Assembly (NCBI RefSeq): GCF_022376445.1
Contig: NW_025954997.1
Location: 124,001-188,000 of the forward strand
Source: Fomitopsis serialis
Lineage: Eukaryota; Basidiomycota; Agaricomycetes; Polyporales; Fomitopsidaceae
Length of the DNA stretch: 64,000 bases
Reading direction: 5' to 3'
The notes beneath the pieces are model-generated. The model worked only from the letters and a program-made list of their open reading frames with translations, was not told where the DNA came from and ran no database searches. The position numbers were made by a program, and so were the translations under genes. Of this stretch, positions 45,126 to 57,370 are shown piece after piece; position 1 is the first letter of the stretch; each line of letters starts with the position of its first letter.

Positions 45126-46238
45126 TCACCCATCATGCTCATGGCGCTGTGGATACAACTCGACATCACGAGTGCGCTTGACTTGTTCCCTCTGAGCACC
45201 AAAGTAACGCGGCGTCTCGAAGCTCCATTCGCAGTTACCAACCACCCAGATCTCCATGGCCACCACGAATCTGGTGACAACTGCATCCGTTTGCGGACCC
45301 CATGATGGCAAGCGAGTCTTGTCGACTTGGAAATCGTCCATGAGCTGCTTGAAGTGCGCACCGAGATGATCGGCGGAGGTTTGGAGGTCGCAGTGCTTGG
45401 ACTTCATCAACACGGTTAGAAAGTTACTTCCCGCGTGGCCCATTGCTTGTTCCCTATTGTAGGAATAGAGGTCCTGCTTCGTTCTCAGTAAATGATCAAC
45501 TTCGCAATGAAAATACACTTACGTTTGACAAGGAGGTCATGTCAACAGCGGCAAGATGAAGGCGCATCATGGTAGGATGCTCTAGGATTTCGGCAGGGAG
45601 CTCGGCACCAAGGATGATCCCGAACAGTGCAAAGCAACAGCGGACGGCGCTGTTCTCTCTGCGCAGTACGATGTATGCATCAGGGTCAAGGACCTCTTTG
45701 CGCTCCCGTAACTCGGCTTCTAAAACGACCGCATTCACATAATCTTCAGTGTGCTTGATCAGTTGCTGATAGCATGCGGGTCGGTTGAATCGCAAAAGCC
45801 TCTCGCGGAAACTAAGTGGTTTTTTGTGAGAGTGTAATCACGAAATGGCGTACATCCTCACCCCTTCGTCATCTGGACCAGTGCCGATCCATCGCTCGAG
45901 TCAGGATCACGGAGAGTGTTCAGAAGGATGCGTCCAGTCTTGTATGCGTCCTTCCCGTTCTGGTCATCGCTGATTTCGTCCATGGCAAACAGAAGATTGA
46001 TCAAATCCATGATGGTACGCAGCTCTTCGTAGCCGGCATAGGGATGAGTATAAGCGCAGAGGAGCTCGCTGCCGCCTTGCTGGAAGAAGACACGCTTGTG
46101 CTCCGGTACGAAGCTATAGCTGTTGACCCAGGCTGAGGAAGCCTTGGCCGCACGCTCGTAATGGGGATTGATGGAACCCTTGAAGGGTAGGAAGTGCATG
46201 ATGTCAGGAAGGAGGAATGATTCGCGTGTGGAGGACAT
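45126..46238 (-). CDS. Sesquiterpene synthase 2 (class I terpene cyclase)
   Basis: Exons 46238-45862, 45811-45523 and 45473-45126, with lengths 377, 289 and 348 nt exactly as in synthase 1, giving 337 aa. The start MSSTRESFLLPD is chosen because it aligns with [12 protein letters not shown] of synthase 1; an upstream in-frame ATG at 46253 would add five residues. Metal motif DEISD; NSE motif NDLYSYNRE formed across intron 2; ETPRYFG near the C-terminus. Intact frame. The many substitutions with conserved exon lengths mean an older duplication under selection, so a different cyclisation product is possible. Predicted substrate: farnesyl diphosphate. No tailoring enzymes nearby. Confidence 0.92.
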
Positions 46239-46253
46239 TTTGCCTGAGAACAC

Positions 46254-47379
46254 GGGCCTACCAGCGAGCTAGAGAATGCTGGAGGAAGTGATAAAATTCG
46301 CGCAACGACGCACTTCTTGTATGCTATTTGAACTCCTCTTATTCCGAGAGCGCATTGTCAAATCACAGTCTGAGGGCACTAAATCTCCTGCACCGATTGT
46401 GATCGGACATCGTGTTGAGGGCACTAGCAATAGACCGAGACCCAATTGCCTGGTGGAGTAGGCAGTAGAGCTGTAGACTCGGGGACCTGTTTGGAAATTT
46501 ACCGTAATGGCCTAGGCTGAAATCTTCCCAACCTTCTGCAAAAATAGTGCGAACATGTTAGCAGCTTACTAGTACCAACAGGATTAGCGTCGACCCACAG
46601 CAACCGAGTATTAGTGCTTACAGACATAGGGATGGATGGCACCAGCGGGACGCTGAACATTCGCAGTACCCATCAACGTACACTGCCTGTGAAACAACTC
46701 AAGGGCTGCCAGGAACACGGTCGCAAAAATACCAGGGCCATACAACCCAGGGTTATAACAGCTAATATGCCGACACTGTTGCATATCTGTCGCACTGCAC
46801 CATGTGGGAGACATCGACGGCATTCGCCTAGATGGAGACTCAATGTGAGCATACATTAGACGACGGGCCGTTCGGCCGCAATTCAGTGCCTATACCCACA
46901 TGCAGACGACGCCTCCAACGGCACATCCGTGCTAGTGGTTGTAAGAATAGAGTTTTGGGGTCAATAGCTTAGTTGCATATCTCAGCTGGACTCTTGTGGT
47001 ACGTACGGTGTACCTAGAGATACGTTGACTCGGAAACCTATCTGTTCCATGCGAGGACCAGGTAGGGAACAGATCTTGCAGGTAGAACACATTATCTATA
47101 GAGCCGAGAGAACGTGGAGCAAAATGTCACTTGTCACTGGTCTACAATAAACCATGATTGACATAAGTACCGGGCTTATCGAGTGTGCTCCACAGAGTGC
47201 TGGTAGTTGACGGCATGACTTGGGTCGACAAAATGGACCCCAAGATGCTAGTCGTTTGAAGGCTTAAGTGCAATGGAGATTGTAGCCACACACCTCATTA
47301 ACGATACAGAACAGTACGCGCCACAGGCACTGCTTTCTGTGCCCGAGTGAGACGATGCTAACGACTTCTCATGAACATT
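46254..47379. other. intergenic, nothing recognised
   Basis: About 1.1 kb upstream of sesquiterpene synthase 2. Short frames on both strands only. The part next to the synthase is its promoter. Confidence 0.4.
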
Positions 47380-47650
47380 CCCAGAACAGCACCGTCGACC
47401 GACGATGACGCAGAGTCCCTGTGAGAGCGCATTCAATTCCCTATTAGCCTCCGTAGCGAACTTCCCCAGAAAACGTATGCACGTACCTGACGATGGACTG
47501 ATAGGACGATCCAGAGAGGCGTCACCTTCGGAGATGATAGTACTCAATGATGAAGTACCCCACTAGCAGGCCCGAAACCTTGTATGCGGACGGGTACGGC
47601 AGGCCACCCACCCCTTTGGTCTCTTCGTACGCGCTGTTATTTTCAGCGTG
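47380..47650. repeat. diverged direct duplicate of 48640-48930
   Basis: Both segments share, in order, CCTCCGTAGCGAACTT, GATCCAGAGAG, GTCACC.TCGGAGA, GCCCGAAACCTTGT and CCACCCCTTTG. The upstream copy is not followed by an F-box body, so it looks like a leftover 5' end of the F-box gene. Confidence 0.6.
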
Positions 47651-47859
47651 GCAAAAGCTTGAAGGCGGCGGTGCCCGACCGTTGCGAGTGCAAGCAGGAC
47701 ACTTGTGAAGTAGCGCCCGAGGCGGCGTTCAGTACGGTCAGTCCTTGCGCAGTCCTCGCCATAAATGGCCGAACCTACCGATACAAGTATGAATGAATTC
47801 CCGGTGAAGGGTGAGTAGAGTCGCCCTCTTCTTGTCGGACACTAGGGCCTCGTAGTATC

Positions 47860-48730
47860 CCGAGCATTCGGGAGGGTGATGACTATGAATGTCAGCGGAA
47901 CCTCCAAGTCGTCCGTACCCTGATCGCAGAACTCAAGGTTTTCAAGCGAGAAGGTGGCCAAACATAATGAGAGAGGGTATCGTCGCAGAAAACATATACA
48001 ACGTCAAGAGCGAAGGAGGGCGCACGGGCACATACTGCGCGCTAGCGCTAGAGGCCGACCACTCCACGGTATGGCACTCCAAGGTGGCTAGATTCGGCAA
48101 CGCTGCACAGATACGAAGAATTGTCGCCAGTGAAGGGAACACCACGCAATCCAGCTTCATGGTCTTGAGTGAGACGAGGCCCGATAGTGCGGGGAAGTAG
48201 GTTCGATGGAGTTGGGGGTCAGGCAGCGACTTGGCTCCTGCAGCGCAGCGGGCGCCGGTAGTCCCGCCAGACAAGCGCAGATGTTCCACGCTGGGCAACT
48301 TGCGAGCGAGCATCAAGGGGAATGCTCTGACAAACGCGGAATCCCCTCTTGAGATGAGCTCGAGCTATTTGACGTACGCACGGCAGCCGCGATCCGTGGT
48401 AAGCAGCGCAGAGAACTTCCAGAGCTGCTTCCGATCCTCGAGGGTCACGCCGTGCAGCAGGTAGTATCGGCAGCGAGGGACCCATGCACGACAGACCCGC
48501 ATGCACGCGCGCAGTGTCTTCAGGCGATACTCCAAAGCATGGGTGATGTCGAGGTACACGATATCTATGACCCGCTCACATATCTCGATGGGAAGAATGG
48601 TCCTGCGTTCATTGTGAAAGGACCACCGAAGGACTTCCCATTCCCAGAACATCACCAATCGTGACGCAGAGCTTGAGTCCCTATGACACCACATTTCCCC
48701 GTTGACCTCCGTAGCGAACTTGCCAGACAA
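47860..48730 (-). pseudogene. F-box/LRR-type protein gene with premature stop
   Basis: The F-box is clear: ILPIEICERVIDIVYL, LRACMRVCRAWVPRCRYYLL, HGVTLEDRKQLWKF. The same frame continues into LELISRGDSAFVRAF, LPSVEHLRLSG, YFPALSGLVSLKTMKLD, FPSLATILRIC and LPNLATLE, but a TAG at 48365-48367 interrupts it between AYVK and LEL. Further on the frame shifts after IPSLIMFGH (then FSLENLEFCDQGTDDLEV). A nonsense codon in an F-box gene is better evidence of decay than a lone indel. The family normally provides SCF substrate receptors. The 3' limit is approximate. Confidence 0.7.
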
Positions 48731-48930
48731 CGTACGTACATACCTGATGATAGACGGAAGGGAGGATCCAGAGAGTCGTCACCCTCGGAGACATCACGAT
48801 AGTACACAATGTTGAGGAGGATCACTAGTACGCGTTGCATGCCCGAAACCTTGTGCGCGGAGTGACAGAGAAGGCCATTCCACCCCTTTGATCGTGACCT
48901 ATCTCTTCTTACGTGCTGTCTCTGTAGGCT
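48640..48930. repeat. diverged direct duplicate of 47380-47650
   Basis: Overlaps the 5' end of the F-box pseudogene. Described under the upstream copy. Confidence 0.6.
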
Positions 48931-49429
48931 TAGCAGAAGCATAAGATGGGCGATGAAGCCGGGGTTTGACCATTGCGAGTGGCGAGTGTATAGGCGAAAC
49001 GTCGATGTTGGACGACTGCGAGCAAAGTTGAAGGCGGCGTTACGGTTCACGTTCAGTAGTATGATTATCAGTGCGTTCAGCCACTCTGCCGCTGACGTAA
49101 TCACCCGTTACTTGAACCGGAGGACGTTACATAGTCGATCCCAGGTCGATCCTCTCGTGTTCATACTATCGTGTCGTTGTCGTGGTCCTAAGCAAGTACA
49201 TAGCAACTCGTCGCATCTAACGAATGCGAATGCGAAACCTTGCGGGGCTTCGGAGGAGCCTACCATTGACTTTGTGATAGTGCCGCTCCCAGTCGTGCCG
49301 CGGCGGCGCCGGGCCTTGGCGGCGTTGGAACTTGAATCGGTATGTTTGTTTCTTGTTTGAAAAGGTGCGCTCTCCTAGCGTCAAATCAGTGCTGAGTGCA
49401 AGCGCAATTAGGAGACTTTGTATTTTACA

Positions 49430-50896
49430 ATGAAAGAGAAAGGCAGGAAACGGAAGCTGGATGTCGAAGACGCAGTACGTCGAGTGCAATGCGTGTTGTT
49501 GACTCGCAAAGCTGATACTGACATACCGCGTTTGTGCAGATTTACGATGAAGCACAGCGCGGACTGGAACACCTCACAATTCAAGATACCAACGAGGTCA
49601 AGACAGAGAAGGTAGCCATGGTTAGCACCACACGCTCGCTGACTCTGATATATACATGTCACAGCCCAACGTCGTACGGCCGCTCCCTCAGAGAGCAATA
49701 AAGAGATATGCGCCTTTTACGAGACTTCTTCCTCGGGTATGTCAGCTCGTTTGCTTTCAGATGGACTTGTCATCTGACATTGTCGCCAGAGATATACCCA
49801 ACCCCGCCCCTCCACGCAAGCTCAAGTGTTGTCCGACTCAGAATCCGAAGATGGGTCTGGGACCGACAACGCTGATCCCGACGACGACGCACTGTGGAGT
49901 GATGCAGGAGACGAGGATGATGACCTTGATATGCTCAGATTGGCTGATATGACGATTCGCGACGTGAGTCCGCCGTTCGATTGATATTGTCCGCTTCAGT
50001 TGATATGTCTTGCGATGACCATCAGTTCGACATCAACGAGTTCCTTCAGACTGATCGGGATGGGATAGTTCCCAATCCGCCTGTCGAATTTGAGCAACTC
50101 TTCACCAGCGTTTCGGGGAAGGGTGTATGGAAGGCACTTCAACCGGTAAGAACGCGTCAATGTTGCTTCCTCGCAGTGATTCACCTACTTCGCCTAGGTC
50201 CTATCCAGCATGAGGTATTCACCCGCTCTCGATGCGCAACGGGTATCGACGCTGACGCTATCGCGGCAGGTATACCGGAAAGGTGCAGAAGTGCATATCG
50301 GACATGACCATCTGGACGCCGTACAAAGATCTCAGTCGATGCATCTCGGTGTACCCCGCCCAGCTTTACAACTTCCACACCTGCGCGCCCGAGCCTCCCA
50401 CGGATCGCAAGGCGTGCAAGGACTGGCCCCGAGTAGGCGAGTCGCGCGATCTCTGCTTCTCCACGGGGGGCACCTGGTACTACTGCGGGACATACAAGTG
50501 CACCGGCATGTCCATCTTGCGACTCGAAGATCTCTGCAAACTCGACGAGTCCAGATCTGTGAGCACCGCGTCGTGGGCTTGTACTCTGGATAGACGATTC
50601 TGACCCGAGCGTAGTACGCGCTGTTCAATAGCCTCGCGCAACAGACGCCGCGAGTCCTGGGCGGCGAGTTCCAGCGGTCGACCGCCAAGACGATGGGCGC
50701 CATCACGAAGGCCCTGCGCGACCTGTACTGGGACGGAACGTTACCCATCCGATGCTATGGGTTTCAGCTGGTTGGATACGACGAAAAGGTGAAGGCGGCA
50801 TTCGTCAAGTGTCAAGCTAGCGTAAAGCAGAAGAAGGACAAGAAACGGCAGAAGGCGCAGAAGAAAGGGGGCAAGAAGAGGCAGCGACTGTCGTGA
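49430..50896 (+). CDS. TWxYCGxYxC-family protein, paralogue 1 (DUF6697-like), one frameshift suspected
   Basis: About eight exons: MKEKGRKRKLDVEDA, IYDEAQRGLEHLTIQDTNEV, the acidic segment SDSESEDGSGTDNADPDDD, FDINEFLQTDRDGIVPNPPV, VLSSMRYSPALDAQ, KCISDMTIWTPYKDLSRC, then the signature GGTWYYCGTYKCTGM. The end has LRDLYWDGTLPIRCYGFQLV and a very basic Lys-rich tail (KKDKKRQKAQKKGGKKRQ). One surplus A at about 50279-50281 splits YRK from VQKC. Upstream basic and acidic stretches suggest nuclear location. I recall this signature from the basidiomycete family DUF6697, but cannot confirm that here. Function unknown. Two relatives follow at 51.4-53.0 and 55.0-56.8 kb. Confidence 0.65.
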
Positions 50897-51350
50897 GGCT
50901 TTCAAAGCCCAGATGAATGTATCAAAGTGGAATCGGTCTATATCCTGTAACATAGTTTATGTACGCAGTCCCTGTTGTAATGATGTGCCACGGAGTCTGA
51001 GTGAGTTTGCAGACGACACCATGAGTCGTCAGTGACCTGCCTTGATCAATCGAGGTCGCACTGATATATGAATGACATGATATGGTGCAACGGAATGCAT
51101 TCGACGAGATAGCACGAGAGCAACAGTATGAAAACAATGTTGGACAAGGAAGACGGCTTTGCAGCGGTTAGCACTGCATCCTGAGGTTAGCAGATAGCGA
51201 CAGTGATAGTCATACGTGCGTACGATGGTCAGGATGAGTGCCAAGATCGAGCACCTGTGAATACGGGCACACAAGAATCGGGGGTCTAACTAACTCTACA
51301 TGCTAGTCAGGACGGTTCAACAAGATCATGCCTTACATACCGGCCTATCT

Positions 51351-53005
51351 TCAGGAGAGCCTGAGCCTCTTCCGGCTTCCACTTCCATTCTCGTCGGAAG
51401 TGTGTTTTGGATTCAACAGCTCCAGTTTTCCGTCATATTCGCGTCTCCGTACACTAATCGCGTTTTCGATATCCCGATTGGTGCCGACCTTCTCCAACTT
51501 GTGGCAGCGTACGAGAATCTGCCCAGAATGATACATATTCCGAACTTTCGTGTTCAATTCTCGATTACTGATCTCGGGGCCACAAGTTCGCTGAATGATC
51601 GTGTTGATGGCTTGATTCTGCCCAACCATTAATCAGCCGGGCAGATGGTGACGGAGACCAGGACACTAACCTGCAGTCCCGTGAGGCAAAGTAGGACCTC
51701 GAGAGATTCATTGGAGACACTTGTACACTCATAGACACCGCAATACGTCCATTTTCCCTTGTCTTTGAGGAAAAGATCGCGCCTGACGCCAGCCCGAGGC
51801 CCTACCGCGTGAATCGTGTTTGTTCCCCCGGTGTGCTGGTCATACTGCTGATCAGGATGCAGGAACAGGCATCTGTCATGTGTAGGCGACCAGAGGGTAT
51901 CGGTCTGTGTGTATGTCCAAGCGCGATCTAGGGCACTGTGATCATCGTCAGCTTGGGCCTTTCAAGTGCAGATCTTCTTGTTCTAACGTACTATGGTTCA
52001 GTCAAGCTCTACACATACGTGATGGGTGACAACAAATTTATCAAATGTGCAGTAACTGTGTGCAAGATCGACTGACCTTGCGGATGTTGGGCCATGAGTC
52101 AGGGACGCTGGGAAATGAGCAAAACCCGAAACCGTCGAATGGGCGGAATTTTTGGCCGCCGAGTACTGTGGAAGCGAAGTATTTGTACCCAAGTGGTTCC
52201 TGTTAGAGGTTATGAATGTTCAAGTAGAAGCAGACCCGAGAAAACAATCTGACCATGTTTTGTATGTCATTGCTGGTCGGCATTGCGTCGTTTTCGTCAA
52301 GACTTTTGTACGATTGCTCGTCAGCTTCAAGTGGATAGAGTGTCTCGTCCTCCTGCTCGCGCGTGGCTTGCAGATCCGTCAATTCCTGTATACACAAACA
52401 TCAAAATCGCGACTGATCATCGAGATATATCCTACTTTCTGAGCCTGCAGCAATGCTTCCTTCGATTGCTTCCGCTTCCTCTTAGCATTCTCAAGCCGCT
52501 CTTCCAGAGCCTCAACGACACGAGCCTGAACAGATGCACACCCGTCTATCAGAAGAGGTTAATCGCATATTAAAGGTAGCGCTTTACGTGCTCGAGCCTT
52601 TCCTCTTGTAGCCTCTGTTCTGTCTCTGCCAATTTGCGCCTAACCTGTTCATAGGGCTAGTCCGTGCAGGCGTGTCAGCGACCCAAACCAAAGCTACTGC
52701 ACAAATCTTACAGATCCAGCGGATAAAATGCACGGCTCCGAGTCTTCTTCTTTTATTCTCCCTTGCAGACTGCGGCGGGTATCATCTAGCTCCTGTTGAA
52801 GCCGCTCGTTCTCTCCCTCTAGCTCGTCGTTCCTAGACACAACAGTACAATTTCTACGATCGGCTTCGTCCTTGCTGGCTTCAAGAGTGCCAATGCTAGC
52901 CTTGAGATCCGCGTTGCATGCTCTCAGCCTCGTCAGCTCGTTTCCCAGTGCTCTGACGATCTCATTCGATAAAACGAGCTCTGAATCCTGGTGATCGCTG
53001 GGCAT
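51351..53005 (-). CDS. Coiled-coil TWxYCGxYxC-family protein, paralogue 2
   Basis: The N-terminal exon (from 53005) is a long coiled coil with IVRALGNELTRLRACNADLK and NDELEGENERLQQELDDTRR, followed by KEEDSEP. Further helical exons: EALEERLENAKRKRKQSKEA and ELTDLQATREQEDETLYPLE. The family signature follows as DTLWSPTHDRCLFLHPDQQY, RRDLFLKDKGKWTYCGVYEC. The last exon ends QILVRCHKLEKVGTNRDIEN with a basic finish SGSRKRLRLS (stop 51351). Middle exon borders are not all resolved. Function unknown; the coiled coil suggests self-association or a scaffold role (inference). Confidence 0.65.
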
Positions 53006-53290
53006 ATTTAGGAACAGCCGAAGTACGGAATGTATTGCGAGCGCAGATGTCCGGAGGAGAGTTCAAGAACAGAGGATCGACTGCCAGCGGGCCACGGAAG
53101 TACTTGAATGAGTTGGGCGTCCGAGTCGTGGGATACGTGGATTGCCATTTGTAGACCGCAGATTACGTCAGCAACGCTGTGGCTGCTCCGCCCAATTCTG
53201 AGTGAGCCCAGCAGAGCAGTTCGTTCTTGCCTCACTTACCATCTGCACTCATCTCGCTCTTCTTATCCCATTACCTCTTGGTCTCATCGA

Positions 53291-54493
53291 ATGGTCTCCC
53301 AGACAGACGCTGGCAGCAGTGCCATGCACGATGTCGTGGAGGCAGCCGAAGACTTCGTCGAGAAAATGACAGACACGGAGACACCTGCGAACGAACAGGA
53401 GGAGGGCAGTAGCAGCAAGCAGTCCATGGAGGAGCGGAAAGCGAAGCTTGAACAGCTGCGCAAGAAGATGGTGGGCATCTGTCTTCAGCCGTCTCGTCGC
53501 CTGAACTTACACCAACACCCATAGCACACAGCCTCTTTGGCGAACCGCGCATCCGTAGTGGAAGAAAGCTCAAAGGCCAAGATCACCGCCCGCGATGCAG
53601 CACGGCTGGAGCGACAACGCAAGCTTGCGGAGACACTACGTCTCAAAGCAGATGCGGACGAGCGCGGCGAGGACGTCGATCGGCTGAAGAACTGGGAGTG
53701 GACAATCGAAGAGAACGACGAGTGGGAGAAGAAGCAGGCGCGAAAGACGCGGCGGGCAGACTTCGAATTCAACAGTACGTCCCTCCTCCGTTGTTTCTGC
53801 GATGTTGGCGGGGTGCTCAGCATCGCAGGCGGACCGATCCTGACGTCCTGTTCGTAGACGACGCGGATGCCGCGCGCAAACGGTACAAGAAGGATCTGGA
53901 CCACATAAAGCCCGACCTTGCGTCGTACAACAAGCAGAAGGAGCTCGCGATGGGTCTGGCACCGGGAACGCTAGCTAAGGCGGGCGGTAGCTCATCTTCG
54001 CTCACACAGTTTGACCCGAAGCAGGGATCATCGTTGGCGGTGAGTACCTCGTCATGTCTGGCTGTTGGGTGGCCTCATTGACGATGTACCGTAGGTCGCA
54101 CCTACGAGTGAACAGCAACGGATCGCTGCCGAGAACCTGTATCGCGACGCGAACAGTCTGCTCTACGCAGACAACAAGCCGACCGAGGAGGCTATAGACA
54201 GGGTGGTCGCCAAGATCAATAGAGAGTGCGTTGCGCGGCATTTTTTAGCCGTTCCTACTCATGCATAGTGCAGTATCGATAAGAAGAGCAAGTTCTCGCG
54301 GAAGCGGAACAACGAGGACGAGGGCGACATCACATACATCAACGAGCGAAACCGTGTGTTCAACAAGAAGGTACGCCGCGGTGATACCCCTTGTGCCTTT
54401 CGTCCACTAACGTCTTGGTCCAAGATTGCACGATACTACGACAAGTATACCGCAGAGATTCGTGCAAGTTTCGAACGCGGAACTGCGTTATGA
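53291..54493 (+). CDS. SYF2: Pre-mRNA splicing factor SYF2
   Basis: Start MVSQTDAGSSAMHDVVEAAE. Six exons. Conserved blocks: QSMEERKAKLEQLRKKM, ITARDAARLERQRKLAETLR, RLKNWEWTIEENDEWEKKQ, ARKRYKKDLDHIKPDLASYN, LYRDANSLLYADNKPTEEAI, KFSRKRNNEDEGDITYINER and NRVFNKKIARYYDKYT. It ends FERGTAL and TGA at 54491-54493. This is the complete SYF2 pattern; SYF2 belongs to the Prp19-associated (NTC) spliceosome complex in the nucleus. All splice junctions join in frame, so this gene is intact. Confidence 0.92.
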
Positions 54494-55001
54494 TGACACC
54501 CTGCTTGTTACATTAGCCCGATGCTTCCTATGGGACCCTCCACTCTGTAATAACACTTCATGGACAGATATTATTGCCACTTTCCGCCCTCGTCAAAGGC
54601 ATTGTAGGTAGCCGCCGCAGTGGCGCGCTGTGCTTCTCAGCAACTACTCGCGAGCGCAGTGTAACTACGTCTATGATGATCGAAAGCTTCATGACCGACA
54701 GAAAGACTTGACGCTTTACAGAACCCCCAGACAATGGTTTCACAGTCGACATATCAGAGGGCGCCGTCAGCACGGCAGCCAAACGGTAATGTTGGATACT
54801 CAATAATCCTCGGGCAGGCTAACACAACGCACAATAGGGACTTTCAATCCGAATGATGAGATAACAGACGAAAACATCACGTTCAAAACACCGACAACAG
54901 ACAGAGCAGAGCAGATACAGCATTACGAGAGGGACTGCAGAACAACGTGCGCGTTAAGAAAGAGAACAAGACGTCAGCCCATGCTATGAACGGGCTTTCA
55001 T
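54494..55001. other. 3'-3' intergenic, nothing recognised
   Basis: Separates SYF2 (+) from TWxYCGxYxC paralogue 3 (-), which are convergent. Confidence 0.4.
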
Positions 55002-56778
55002 CTACTCTGCGTGAGCTGTCTGCTTTGCCACTGTCATATGGAGCACGTACGACTTCATCGACGCAAGTCTGGCAGACCTCCGCCTCTTTTTGCTTCGGCC
55101 AAGTCGAGATGCTTCGAAAGCTAGATCGATGTCGGGATTGTGCGCGACCTTCAGTAGTCCACAGCAGCGGATAAATGGCACTTCATCGCGAAATATGCGT
55201 TGGCGGTAGTTCTTTGCCCTCGTCTCCTGGCTACCACCCATGGTTTTATGCATGACAGAGTGCATATGTGACTCGAAATCGAACGTCATCAGGGCGACTG
55301 CGAAGTGAGGAAGAACTGCACTCACGCCAAACTGCCGCGCCGTGAGGTCGCACGATTGCGCATAATCCATGTCAGTGATGCCTATGCATTTGTAGGTGCC
55401 GCAATAACTCCATGTTCCCCCGTCTCTATGGAAAAGGTCACGGGTCTCGTCGATCCGAGGTGCATGGTCGCCAGACTTGGTAAGGGTGAGCTTCCCTGTG
55501 TCCGGATCATAATACTTGTAAGGTAGCAGTAGCAAACACCTTTTCTGGGATGAAGACCAGGCACTGTCGGTAGGAAGGCATGTCCAGTGCAGACCGGGGA
55601 TGCTGTCGCGGCTGTTAGATATCATCAATCACTTCATGAGCCGCGTATGCCGTACGAATGTTCCTTGAGTATCTGTAGGATTGAAACGATCGGTCGTACC
55701 ATTCACGCAAAATGGAAATGACTCAAACAGAACAAGGATGGTACGCACATCTCGCAGATATTTGGATGACGCAGATGCATCGCAGTGCCGGGCATCAAGG
55801 GTGATAAGACCCGCACTGTCAAGGGTACCAAGGCTTGCGCCGTGAAGTCCCCCGCATCGAAGAAACCGTTCGGGATCAAATGGCCCGTCATCGAGATCTT
55901 GCGTTGGGGCCGCAGTTCAATTAAAGTTCACGGTGTAGACGGTGTAGGCAGTCAGAAACAGTTCACGGTAGCGCATACTGGGAATCAGCTCACCACTATC
56001 TGAGTCACTCGCATAACTTAACACTGAACCATGGTCACTCATGCCCAAGATAGATACCTCACTCGCTTCGGCACTTGGAGCACGTATTATGTCAGACTGC
56101 GGTGAACAAGTGGTCAGTAGTATGTGCACGAAGGGAGCGATATACTCACAGGATTTGCATCTAAAGTACTGTTCAAATCCTCCCTCACCTCCTTGTCTTG
56201 CTTCGCAAGGTCAGCGAGCTGTCTGTTCAAGGAGTCCACTAAGTGTCTCTGACCCGAAACATGTGTGACTGATAGCGCATAACATGGTAGATACACTGAC
56301 TCACATGCTCAAGCCTTTCCAACATTATCTGGTGCAATGCATTGTCTAGCTCCTGTTTCAATGCTTGGTAGCTAGGCTGTCCGTCGAAGCCATGTTAGCG
56401 ATCCTGACTTTAAGTCCAGCTACATAGCCGCACGCGGACTCACAGATCCTACTGCTATCAAGTCCGGTTCTGAGTCCTCCTTCTTTACTACAGTCGCTTG
56501 GAGAGTCTGGCGTGTGTCATCAAGTTCATGCCGAAGTCTCGCGTTCTCCCCTTCAAGTTCAACGTTCCTGTCCTTCAAGTTGCGACACATTGCTTTTGTC
56601 TCAGCATATATGGTGTTCAGAGTATTGATTCTATGACCGTTAGCATGTATCCTAGCAGGGTATATCTTGGAAGACACGAGTTGTCATACCTAGCTCGTAG
56701 CGTCGTGAGCTCGTTTGTCAGGGCGCGGACATTTGCCAGCACAGGATTGCGGTCACTAGCACCGTGACTAGTCGACAT
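55002..56778 (-). CDS. Coiled-coil TWxYCGxYxC-family protein, paralogue 3
   Basis: Start MSTSHGASDRNPVLANVRAL with NELTTLRARY. The next exon gives NVELEGENARLRHELDDTRQ and KKEDSEPDLIAVGS, clearly related to paralogue 2. Then come HLVDSLNRQLADLAKQDKEV and, in the last exon, IPGLHWTCLPTDSAWSSSQK, YYDPDTGKLTL and RDLFHRDGGTWSYCGTYKCI. FIRCCGLLKVAHNPDIDLAF and a basic stretch RSKKRRRSARL come near the end. Exon borders between 55.7 and 56.1 kb are uncertain. Same domain order as paralogue 2: coiled coil, acidic linker, cysteine signature, basic tail. Unknown function. Confidence 0.65.
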
Positions 56779-57370
56779 CCCCGTCAATCCGAGAATCCAC
56801 CAATAGCAAAGCCGTCGAGGTCCGAGGGGAACGTGTTCGGCGGGTCCTAATTTCTGGGATGGGATTGCGTACTGAGTGTACATCATGATAGCAGTCTACG
56901 GGCAGCAGCTCAACAACGAGATCCCGATTGGATCTCACCTCGGAGAGTGCGAATTCGGGACAGTCACACTCATGTTCGTGTAGTCTTCGTTTTCGACAAT
57001 AGCGCGTAGGGGTGCAGGCGGCATAAGGCAATACGATATTATCTGACACATAGTAGGAGTACTATCCCTCCATGGGCACTTCGTGAAGTGCCACCCTGTG
57101 GCGAACCTGGACAAGAAGCCCTACTGTACGAACGTGACCATAATAGCTCATCTTGAGCGGCAGCTTGAACACGAGACTAAGCTTCGTGCTAGAGTCCGCC
57201 GCGCTAGAGCCTAAGAGGCAGCCCACTGATGTTCCCGACCAGACGTCTCAGCCCTTCCATATCCGGCTCCAAGAGCGACGGGGTGAACGGATGAACATGT
57301 CGTACAACTGGAGAATAGTCAGCGTCCCGAATTGCATTCCCGCCTCCACATTGAACTGACCTGGATTTCC
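56779..57370. other. intergenic, nothing recognised
   Basis: Upstream of TWxYCGxYxC paralogue 3 and downstream of UPF3. No motif. Confidence 0.4.
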
